15,636 bases of DNA. Origin: Proteobacteria bacterium UBA652. GTDB lineage: Bacteria > Pseudomonadota > Gammaproteobacteria > Nitrosococcales > Methylophagaceae. Both the position numbers and the translations under genes were made by a program. The notes under the pieces were generated by a model. The model was not told the origin of the DNA. It did no database searches and saw nothing but the letters and a program-made list of their open reading frames with translations. Numbering within the stretch: position 1 is the first letter of the stretch; each line of letters opens with the position of its first letter. Below are positions 1 through 5,173 of the stretch, one piece after another. The DNA is taken from NCBI GenBank assembly GCA_002299915.1, contig DBOG01000056.1, forward strand, positions 1 to 15,636. Direction: 5' to 3'.

Positions 1-111
1 GCGTTTCGCCACATCTAAAATAGTCTCATCCACGCCCGCCGTGACTGACTCACCATTTAAGGTGAATTGAATATTCATCGCTTCTGCTACTACTGCTGGA
101 TTTGCCGCCAT
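1..111 (-). CDS. fdhA: NAD-dependent formate dehydrogenase alpha subunit, N-terminal fragment
   Basis: The first 37 codons are visible and the gene runs off the window. Residues 13-37 (NIQFTLNGESVTAG, then DETILDVAKR) match the start of the plant-type [2Fe-2S] ferredoxin domain that opens the catalytic alpha subunit of soluble, molybdenum- or tungsten-dependent, NAD-linked formate dehydrogenases (FdsA/Fdh1A type). This subunit oxidises formate to CO2. Its cluster cysteines and pterin domains would lie outside the window. The ATG at 111 overlaps the TAA of the beta subunit gene by one base (TAATG) and has a GGAG eight bases upstream, which indicates translational coupling in one operon. An alternative start at the ATG of residue 12 lacks a clear ribosome binding site. 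A complex I NuoG start would look similar in this domain, but the beta subunit next door points to formate dehydrogenase. Confidence 0.75.
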   Translation of the reverse strand, partial: MAANPAVVAEAMNIQFTLNGESVTAGVDETILDVAKR

Positions 112-1241
112 TATTTCATCTCCGCCGACATTAACTCTTCTGGGAAATACTTCATCACGCATAATACGGGATTAGGAGCAGCCTGACCTAAACCACAAAT
201 AGAGGCATCCACCATCACTTCTGATAATTCCGTCAACAAACTTTCATTCCAGCTAGGCTCTTTCATGAGCGCCACCGCTTTGCCTGTACCCACCCGACAA
301 GGCGTACATTGTCCACAAGATTCATCTTCAAAGAACTGCATCGCATTTACCGCTAAATCACGCGCCTTATCTTGGTCAGAAAACACCACAATCGCTGCCG
401 AACCGATAAAACAACCATATTCCTGTAAGGTATCAAAATCTAATGGTATATCGCCTAATGAGGCAGGTAAAATCCCGCCTGATGCCCCCCCTGGGAAATA
501 ACCATAAAATTCATGGCCAGCTTCCATCCCGCCACAATATTCAGCAATCAATTCTCGCATCGTGATCCCCGCTGGTGCCAAATGCACGCCCGGCTTATTC
601 ACCCGTCCACTCACCGAGAAAGAGCGTAGGCCCACGCGATCATGCCGTCCATGCTGCGTTAATAACTCAGGGCCTTGCTCTAGGATATCCCGCACCCAAT
701 GCAAAGATTCCATATTATGTTCTAAGGTCGGCCGACCAAACAAACCCACTTCTGCCACATAAGGTGGCCGTAACCGAGGCATACCCCGCTTACCCTCAAT
801 CGACTCAATCATCGCCGACTCTTCACCACAGATATACGCGCCTACGCCGCGACGCAATTGAATTTCTGGCATGTTCTCTACTGGTGGATTTTCAATCAAC
901 TTCGCTATCTCCGCTTCCAACATCGTCCGACAAGCCGCGTATTCATCCCGCAGGTAAATATAAATTTTCTCAATACCTACTGCCCACGCCGCAATCAACA
1001 TCCCATCCATAAACCGATGCGGGTCGCGCTCTAAATAAAATAAATCTTTAAACGTACCTGGTTCACCTTCATCGATATTGATGGCCATTAACCGTGGCCC
1101 ATCCTGGCCGCGTACAATCCGCCATTTTCGGCCTGTCGGGAAGCCCGCGCCGCCTAAACCTCGTAAACCTGAATCTTCCATCATCGTCAACACAGACTCA
1201 ACATCCAACTCACCGCTTAATACATTGCTGATAAGTTGCAT
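111..1241 (-). CDS. fdhB: Formate dehydrogenase beta subunit, NuoF-like FMN/NAD part (downstream piece of a frame-broken gene)
   Basis: This piece carries the diaphorase module that passes electrons from the enzyme's Fe-S chain through FMN to NAD+. Counting from the ATG at 1241 it has 376 residues. A glycine-rich FMN site (GLRGLGGAGFPTGRKW) lies at 25-40, the NIDEGEPGTFKD motif near 55-66, GAYICGEESA at 134-143, and a [4Fe-4S] set Cys309, Cys312, Cys315 (SCGQCTPC) plus Cys349 (SICGLGQAA). The long PRLRPPY and GGASGGILPAS stretches are typical of formate dehydrogenase beta subunits rather than complex I NuoF. In relatives this module follows the NuoE-like domain in one chain of about 570 residues; here it is in a different frame. 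The frame is open upstream to 1349, but residues coded there are not family-like. I start at 1241 because family similarity begins just after it and GGAGG lies at 1244-1248, although only 2 bases separate it from the ATG. Confidence 0.8.
   Translation of the reverse strand: MQLISNVLSGELDVESVLTMMEDSGLRGLGGAGFPTGRKWRIVRGQDGPRLMAINIDEGEPGTFKDLFYLERDPHRFMDGMLIAAWAVGIEKIYIYLRDEYAACRTMLEAEIAKLIENPPVENMPEIQLRRGVGAYICGEESAMIESIEGKRGMPRLRPPYVAEVGLFGRPTLEHNMESLHWVRDILEQGPELLTQHGRHDRVGLRSFSVSGRVNKPGVHLAPAGITMRELIAEYCGGMEAGHEFYGYFPGGASGGILPASLGDIPLDFDTLQEYGCFIGSAAIVVFSDQDKARDLAVNAMQFFEDESCGQCTPCRVGTGKAVALMKEPSWNESLLTELSEVMVDASICGLGQAAPNPVLCVMKYFPEELMSAEMK
1210..1241 (-). other. Frame break / possible reinitiation site inside fdhB
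   Basis: Family similarity passes from one frame to the next here. Frame one reads GGY-A-T-Y-Q-Q-C-I-K-R-stop; frame two reads L-S-G-E-L-D-V-E from 1220 downward. Removing one base (for example the A at 1221) would give the smooth linker QQCLSGELDVES and a single 570-residue protein. At the same place GGAGG (1244-1248) precedes an ATG (1239-1241) that opens the second frame, so coupled reinitiation is possible. Three readings remain: a sequencing or assembly error, a real disabling indel, or a functional split or recoding. Confidence 0.7.
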
Positions 1242-1824
1242 AACCTCCAGCTGCTTGATATGCCACATAATCCACACATTCAGGTGCAATAGGTACAATA
1301 TTATTCTCTGCCACCGCTGCCGCCACACTTGAGCTATCTGCGTGATCAATCGGATTCATGCCCACTATGGCAACGGGAGCTTTATCACACCGCCCCACAC
1401 AAGGCACTTTCTGTACCCGAACCCCATCAGCCAAACCCGTTTCCAATAAATCAATTAAACCATGGGCGCCTTTCATCTCACAAGTCAATGATTCACAGAC
1501 ACGTACCGTTAAAGGTGGCGGCGGAGTCTCCCCTTCTTTCACTACATCAAAATGATGGTAGAATGTCGCTACTTCATAAATTTCCGCTTGCGACATTTTC
1601 ATGATCCGAGCCAACGCGACCACATGGGCGGAAGAGATATGTTGATATGCATCTTGGATCTTATGCAAATTCTCAATCAAAAAATCCGTATCCAATGGTG
1701 CATCACCTAATAAAGCTTGCATCTCCGTAAAAGCGGGCTGCTCGACTTGCCGCCCTTTTGAAAACGCACGCGGCCGCTTTAATTTCCGACCCTCTGTCAT
1801 AACACTGGCTGACTGCTTACTCAT
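1210..1824 (-). CDS. fdhB: Formate dehydrogenase beta subunit, NuoE-like [2Fe-2S] part (upstream piece of a frame-broken gene)
   Basis: This 204-residue frame encodes a thioredoxin-fold [2Fe-2S] domain. It starts with a short basic tail (to about residue 25), then helices (IENLHKIQDAY, EIYEVATFYHHFDVVKEG), then the cluster ligands Cys110 and Cys115 (VCESLTC) and Cys142 and Cys146 (PCVGRC). The sequence resembles the N-terminal half of the fused formate dehydrogenase beta subunit (Fdh1B of Methylobacterium type) more than NuoE of complex I. From residue 184 it runs into the inter-domain linker (VDYVAYQAAGGYATYQQ), which in relatives continues into the NuoF-like domain. Here it ends after CIKR at a TGA (1210-1212), while the linker continues (LSGELDVES) in the +1 frame. 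The start ATG at 1824 has a weak GAGAG upstream. This is either the front half of a pseudogene or mis-sequenced gene, or a genuinely separate subunit. Confidence 0.8.
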   Translation of the reverse strand: MSKQSASVMTEGRKLKRPRAFSKGRQVEQPAFTEMQALLGDAPLDTDFLIENLHKIQDAYQHISSAHVVALARIMKMSQAEIYEVATFYHHFDVVKEGETPPPPLTVRVCESLTCEMKGAHGLIDLLETGLADGVRVQKVPCVGRCDKAPVAIVGMNPIDHADSSSVAAAVAENNIVPIAPECVDYVAYQAAGGYATYQQCIKR

Positions 1825-1923
1825 TCATTTCTCTCGCTGTATTCATTCTTGGCGCACCATGTCCCTAACCCTATTCTACGCTTCACCGCGCCGAGAATAA
1901 AGTGTTTCTGCTAGATTAAACGG

Positions 1924-1952
1924 ATTATAAGCTCTAAAAATAACGCGCACAA
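1924..1952 (-). promoter_or_regulatory. Candidate sigma-70 promoter for the formate dehydrogenase genes
   Basis: On the minus strand a perfect TATAAT (1924-1929) is preceded, after 17 bases, by TTGTGC (1947-1952), which keeps the TTG of the -35 consensus. The -35 overlaps the 3' edge of the U-tract of the rplQ terminator. The predicted start near 1917 would give a leader of about 93 bases before the ATG at 1824. A second, weaker -10-like TAGAAT lies further downstream in this leader. This is a sequence match only. Confidence 0.5.
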
Positions 1953-1976
1953 AAAAACCGGCCTAGGCCGGTTTTT
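1951..1976 (-). terminator. Rho-independent terminator at the end of the ribosomal superoperon
   Basis: A perfect palindrome CCGGCCTAGGCCGG (1958-1971) is flanked by seven A on one side and five T on the other. In the minus-strand transcript it forms a GC-rich hairpin, extended by A-U pairs, followed by seven U. It lies 20 bases after the rplQ stop codon. The A/T flanks are near symmetric, so it could also stop transcription arriving on the plus strand. Confidence 0.92.
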
Positions 1977-1996
1977 CATATTTTCTTGATTTTACG

Positions 1997-2392
1997 TTAA
2001 GTTTCTTCTTCGTCTGCTTCAACGTCTTCAACAATCTCACGGTCAACCCATTCAATAATTGCCATCGGTGCTTTATCGCCGGCTCGAAGACCCGTTTTTA
2101 AAACCCGTAAATAGCCACCAGGACGGTCTTTACTGCGAGGACCAATCTCGTCAAACAATTTAGTCACAATAGCACGATCACCTAAGCGAGAAAATGCTAA
2201 ACGGCGATTCGCAACGGAATCTGTTTTAGCCAAGGTGATTAACGGCTCAACCACACCGCGCAGTTCTTTTGCTTTTGGTAAGGTTGTGCGGATCACTTCA
2301 TGTTGCAACATCGACACCGCCATGTTTTTAAACATTGCCTTACGATGACTGCTGTTTCTATTTAATTTCCGACCACTTTTACGATGACGCAT
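1997..2392 (-). CDS. rplQ: 50S ribosomal protein L17
   Basis: L17 is a 131-residue 50S protein bound to 23S rRNA near the base of the large subunit. The N-terminus MRHRKSGRKLNRNSSHRKAM is diagnostic, followed by the NM-A-S-ML-HE-I-TT-PKAKELR core. The family is about 127 residues in E. coli; this copy ends in an acidic tail (VEDVEADEEET), a lineage-variable part. It is the last gene of the alpha block, 35 bp after rpoA, with an AGGA eight bases before the ATG. A strong terminator follows 20 bases after the stop. Confidence 0.98.
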   Translation of the reverse strand: MRHRKSGRKLNRNSSHRKAMFKNMAVSMLQHEVIRTTLPKAKELRGVVEPLITLAKTDSVANRRLAFSRLGDRAIVTKLFDEIGPRSKDRPGGYLRVLKTGLRAGDKAPMAIIEWVDREIVEDVEADEEET

Positions 2393-2427
2393 TTTTCTAT
2401 CCTATTTCTAAATATATGATTAACAAC

Positions 2428-3426
2428 TTAGCCCATTAAACCAGCTTTATCTTCAAGCGCTGCAGGTGGCCAATTATCCAATTGCATACTTAATGATAGG
2501 CCGCGTGTCGCCAATACATCTTTAATTTCAGTTAATGATTTTTTACCCAAATTAGGTGTTTTCAACAATTCATTTTCAGTCCGCTGAATTAAATCACCAA
2601 CATAATAAATATTTTCAGCTTTCAAGCAATTTGCTGATCGTACGGTTAAATCAAGCTCATCAATACCTTGTAATAAAGCAGGATCCATCTCAACAACGGG
2701 CTCAACTGTAATTACTTCTGCTTCTGCATCTAAATCAACAAAAGACACTAATTGCTCACGCAAAATAGTCGATGCATAACGTACCGCATCTTCTGCATCT
2801 AAGGTACCATCTGTTTCAATATCCAAAATCAACCGATCCAAATCAGTCCGATTTTCTACCCGTGCACTTTCAACATCATACGTCACACTACGAACAGGAC
2901 TAAATGACGCATCAATATATAGCTGGCCGATAGGACGATCTGTCTCATCCGCTGCAGCGCGTATATTTGAAGGTACATAACCACGGCCTTTCTCAACTTT
3001 TAATGTTGCACTGATGCTGCCACCTGTTAAGTTGGCAATCACATGGTCAGGGTTGATCACTTCAACATTATGTGTTGATTGAATATCGCCTGCTGTCACA
3101 GGGCCAACACCTTCTTTATTTAGCGTCAATACGATGTCATCAACCTCATGTAATTTGAAGGCAACACCTTTCAAATTAAGCAAAACATCTAACACATCTT
3201 CTTGCACGCCCGTTATCGCGTCATATTCGTGTACCACGCCATCAATTTGTGCTTCAACAATGGCTGCGCCATCCATAGAAGACAATAAAATACGACGTAA
3301 CGCACTACCAAGCGTATGTCCAAAGCCACGTTCAAGTGGTTCTAGCGTAAGCTTAGTACGGTATGTGCTAATGTTTTTAGTATCCACTAATAGTGGCTTC
3401 AAAAATGGATTTGTAAAAGTCGCCAT
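2428..3426 (-). CDS. rpoA: DNA-directed RNA polymerase subunit alpha
   Basis: The alpha subunit dimerises to nucleate RNA polymerase assembly, and its C-terminal domain contacts UP elements and activators. The protein has 332 residues (329 in E. coli). The N-terminal dimerisation domain covers about 1-235 and includes LEPLERGFGHTLGSALRRILLSS (near 27-50) and VEKGRGYVPS. An acidic linker follows, then the C-terminal domain from about 250, with TVRSANCLKAE and TPNLGKKSLTEIKD. Arg263 corresponds to the DNA-contacting Arg265 of E. coli. The gene sits in its usual place between rpsD and rplQ. GAGG lies seven bases before the ATG. The 75-bp gap before it is one of the larger ones in the superoperon. 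Confidence 0.99.
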   Translation of the reverse strand: MATFTNPFLKPLLVDTKNISTYRTKLTLEPLERGFGHTLGSALRRILLSSMDGAAIVEAQIDGVVHEYDAITGVQEDVLDVLLNLKGVAFKLHEVDDIVLTLNKEGVGPVTAGDIQSTHNVEVINPDHVIANLTGGSISATLKVEKGRGYVPSNIRAAADETDRPIGQLYIDASFSPVRSVTYDVESARVENRTDLDRLILDIETDGTLDAEDAVRYASTILREQLVSFVDLDAEAEVITVEPVVEMDPALLQGIDELDLTVRSANCLKAENIYYVGDLIQRTENELLKTPNLGKKSLTEIKDVLATRGLSLSMQLDNWPPAALEDKAGLMG

Positions 3427-3472
3427 GCCTATTCCTCTTCCGTTTGTACTGCCCAGGTTAACCAGATAATGA

Positions 3473-3493
3473 TTGCGGGGTTTCTCACCGCAA
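3473..3493 (-). other. Small stem-loop in the rpsD-rpoA gap
   Basis: TTGCGG and CCGCAA form a 6-bp stem around a 9-base loop within the 75-bp gap between rpsD and rpoA. There is no U-tract, so it is not a standard terminator. It could be an RNA processing or stability element that separates rpoA expression from the ribosomal genes, or chance. Confidence 0.3.
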
Positions 3494-3501
3494 AGCTAAA
3501 T

Positions 3502-4122
3502 TTATCTAGAGTACAATTCAACCACTAAATTTTCATTGATATCCATCGCTAAATCATCACGCTCTGGAATCGATTTGAATGTGCCAGAAAGTGCTTTTGC
3601 ATCTACTTCTACCCACTCAGGTAAACCAAACTGTTCAGCGACAGACATCGCACCGATAATACGATCTTGTTTCTTCGCTTTTTCACGAATTTCAACCTTA
3701 TCGCCTATCTGCACCTGATATGACGGTACATTAGTAACTTGGTCATTCACAACAATTGCCTTGTGAGAAACAAGCTGACGCGCTTCAGCACGTGTACCTG
3801 CATATCCCATGCGGTAAACAACATTATCTAACCGTTGCTCTAGCATTGACAACAAGTTTGCACCTGTTGCGCCTTTTTGTTTATCAGCGGCTTTATAGTA
3901 GTTTCTGAATTGCTTTTCTAACACACCATAAATACGACGGATCCGTTGTTTTGCACGCAATTGCAATGCATAATCTGAATCACGCGAACGCCCTGCGCCA
4001 TGTTGGCCAGGCTTTTGATCAATTTTACATTTTTTCTCTAATGGATTATCTCTGCTTTTAAGCAGTAAATCTGTGCCTTCTCTTCGACTGAGCTTACACG
4101 TAGGGCCACGATATTTTCCCAT
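3502..4122 (-). CDS. rpsD: 30S ribosomal protein S4
   Basis: S4 is a primary 16S rRNA-binding protein that starts 30S assembly; in E. coli it also represses the alpha operon by binding its leader. The 206 residues equal the E. coli length. The N-terminus MGKYRGPTCKLSRREGTDL is diagnostic. An S4 RNA-binding domain covers about 95-160 (MLEQRLDNVVYRMGYAGTR, then ARQLVSHKAIVVN), and the protein ends in NLVVELYSR. It lacks the four-cysteine zinc motif of the zinc-binding S4 type: only Cys9 and Cys32 are seen near the N-terminus. It lies 20 bp after rpsK. Confidence 0.99.
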   Translation of the reverse strand: MGKYRGPTCKLSRREGTDLLLKSRDNPLEKKCKIDQKPGQHGAGRSRDSDYALQLRAKQRIRRIYGVLEKQFRNYYKAADKQKGATGANLLSMLEQRLDNVVYRMGYAGTRAEARQLVSHKAIVVNDQVTNVPSYQVQIGDKVEIREKAKKQDRIIGAMSVAEQFGLPEWVEVDAKALSGTFKSIPERDDLAMDINENLVVELYSR

Positions 4123-4142
4123 CTTATTATCTCCTCAGTTGA

Positions 4143-4532
4143 TTAAACGCGACGGCGTTTTGGCGGACGACAGCCATTATGTGGAATCGGTGTCACATCG
4201 GTAATATTATTAATCTTGAAGCCAAGATTATTTAATGCACGTACCGCAGACTCACGACCAGGCCCTGGGCCCTTAATTTCAACATCAAGATTTTTCATGC
4301 CAAATTCTTGCGCGGATTCACCTGCTTTTTCAGCAGCGATCTGAGCAGCAAACGGCGTGCTTTTCCGTGAACCACGGAACCCACTACCACCTGATGTTGC
4401 CCACGCTAGGGCATTGCCTTGACGATCGGTAATTGTAATAATAGTGTTGTTAAATGACGCATGCACATGTGCGATGCCATCAACAACATTCTTTTTGACA
4501 CGCTTACGGCGTGCTGATGTATTTGTTGCCAT
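4143..4532 (-). CDS. rpsK: 30S ribosomal protein S11
   Basis: S11 lies on the 30S platform and helps shape the region around the E site and the anti-Shine-Dalgarno helix. The protein has 129 residues, as in E. coli. It has a basic N-terminal tail (ARRKRVKKNV), then GIAHVHASFNNTIITITDRQGN, WATSGGSGFRGSRKSTPFAAQ, and the conserved C-terminus IPHNGCRPPKRRRV. The Asn-Gly in that tail is the site of the isoaspartate known in the E. coli protein. A GAGG overlaps the rpsM stop, with about 11 bases to the ATG, which suggests coupled translation. Confidence 0.99.
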   Translation of the reverse strand: MATNTSARRKRVKKNVVDGIAHVHASFNNTIITITDRQGNALAWATSGGSGFRGSRKSTPFAAQIAAEKAGESAQEFGMKNLDVEIKGPGPGRESAVRALNNLGFKINNITDVTPIPHNGCRPPKRRRV

Positions 4533-4546
4533 TTGTTGAGAAACCT

Positions 4547-4903
4547 CTACTTAGTCACTAAACGACGAGGACCTTTCCGCGTCCGTGCATTTGTTTTTGT
4601 ACGTTGTCCACGCAAAGGTAAACCACGACGATGACGCACACCTCGGTAACAACCGAGATCTTTGAGACGTTTAATATCCATAGATACTTCACGTCGCAAA
4701 TCACCTTCTACAGTATATTTTGCGATTTCTTTACGTAAGGTCTCAACTTCTTGTTCTGTTAGGTCTCTCACTTTCACACCTGGCGACACTTTTGTATCAT
4801 CACAGATTTTCAGCGCACGCGAGCGGCCAATACCATAAATTGAAGTCAAACCAATTGCCACGTGCTTTTGCACGGGGACATTAATTCCAGCTATACGAGC
4901 CAT
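4547..4903 (-). CDS. rpsM: 30S ribosomal protein S13
   Basis: S13 sits in the 30S head and makes bridges to the 50S subunit and to P-site tRNA. It has 118 residues, as in E. coli. The start MARIAGINVPVQKHV and the helix-hairpin-helix around LTSIYGIGRSRALKI are characteristic. The basic tail (GVRHRRGLPLRGQRTKTNARTRKGPRR) reaches tRNA. This is the first gene of the alpha block, set apart from rpmJ by 110 bp with inverted repeats and a possible promoter. AGGA stands eight bases before the ATG. Confidence 0.99.
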   Translation of the reverse strand: MARIAGINVPVQKHVAIGLTSIYGIGRSRALKICDDTKVSPGVKVRDLTEQEVETLRKEIAKYTVEGDLRREVSMDIKRLKDLGCYRGVRHRRGLPLRGQRTKTNARTRKGPRRLVTK

Positions 4904-4926
4904 TAAGTCATCCTACTTCTTAAAGG

Positions 4927-4966
4927 GTTAAGCGAACCATTTTAACATAAAAGGTACCCGCTTAAC
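4927..4966 (-). promoter_or_regulatory. Inverted repeat in the rpsM leader; possible alpha-operon control element
   Basis: GTTAAGCG (4959-4966) and CGCTTAAC (4927-4934) are exact complements and could pair across a 24-base loop, with a few G-U pairs extending the stem. The element ends 23 bases before the rpsM ATG, where the S4-binding repressor site of the alpha operon lies in enteric bacteria. I see no clear pseudoknot equivalent, so the function is inferred from position. It overlaps the candidate promoter. Confidence 0.35.
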
Positions 4967-4968
4967 AA
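4939..4968 (-). promoter_or_regulatory. Candidate alpha-block promoter
   Basis: On the minus strand TTGTTA (4963-4968) and TAAAAT (4939-4944, 5 of 6 to consensus) are separated by 18 bases. Position fits the internal alpha promoter known upstream of rpsM in E. coli. If it is used, the transcript would start near 4932 with a very short leader and would lose one arm of the overlapping inverted repeat, so this promoter and that hairpin may be alternatives. Confidence 0.3.
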
Positions 4969-4983
4969 AAATTAATTTGATTC

Positions 4984-5005
4984 ATACCCAAGCCAGCTTG
5001 GGTAT
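4984..5005 (-). repeat. Perfect inverted repeat after rpmJ, possible weak terminator or attenuator
   Basis: ATACCCAAGC and GCTTGGGTAT are exact complements separated by two bases, giving a strong 8- to 10-bp hairpin 8 bases after the rpmJ stop. The nearest U-run (five U) comes about 12 bases later, so it is not a classic terminator. It may act as a partial terminator, RNA processing site or 3'-end stabiliser between the spc and alpha blocks. Confidence 0.55.
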
Positions 5006-5013
5006 AACACTTT

Positions 5014-5127
5014 CTAACCTTGACGCTGCTTATGACGTGCCTCTTTACAGATCACACGTACAACGCCTTTTCTTTTTACCACTTTGCAATTACGGCAAAT
5101 CTTTTTCACTGATGCTTGTACTTTCAT
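5014..5127 (-). CDS. rpmJ: 50S ribosomal protein L36, zinc-binding form
   Basis: L36 is the smallest 50S protein and stabilises 23S rRNA near the GTPase centre. The 37 residues start MKVQASVKKICRNCKVVKRK and end HKQRQG. Zinc ligands Cys11, Cys14, Cys27 and His32 are all present, so this is the zinc form. It is one residue shorter than the E. coli protein, between Cys27 and His32. Two ATGs are adjacent (5130 and 5127). I chose the second because GGAG lies seven bases before it and because family members begin M-K-V. It follows secY by 46 bp, the standard end of the spc block in gammaproteobacteria, with no infA between. Confidence 0.96.
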   Translation of the reverse strand: MKVQASVKKICRNCKVVKRKGVVRVICKEARHKQRQG

Positions 5128-5173
5128 CATCAATCTCCACTAAATCATTACTAACTTTAAATACAGTCTGTAG

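Noticed and set aside
575..1012. Plus-strand open frame of 145 codons antisense to the NuoF-like gene
   Set aside because: It is a shadow of the strongly conserved minus-strand protein, with no recognisable domain or ribosome binding site.
1242..1349. Longer N-terminus for the NuoF-like frame, from the ATG at 1349
   Set aside because: The 36 extra residues are unlike any family member, while the other frame over the same bases codes the conserved NuoE-like end and linker.
111..1824. Complex I genes nuoE and nuoF
   Set aside because: The two domains match, but the linker between them is that of the fused formate dehydrogenase beta subunit, the motif wording is of that family, and the next gene begins right after the beta subunit with a ferredoxin-like domain of the FdsA type. 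NuoG would also start that way, so this is a strong preference and not proof.
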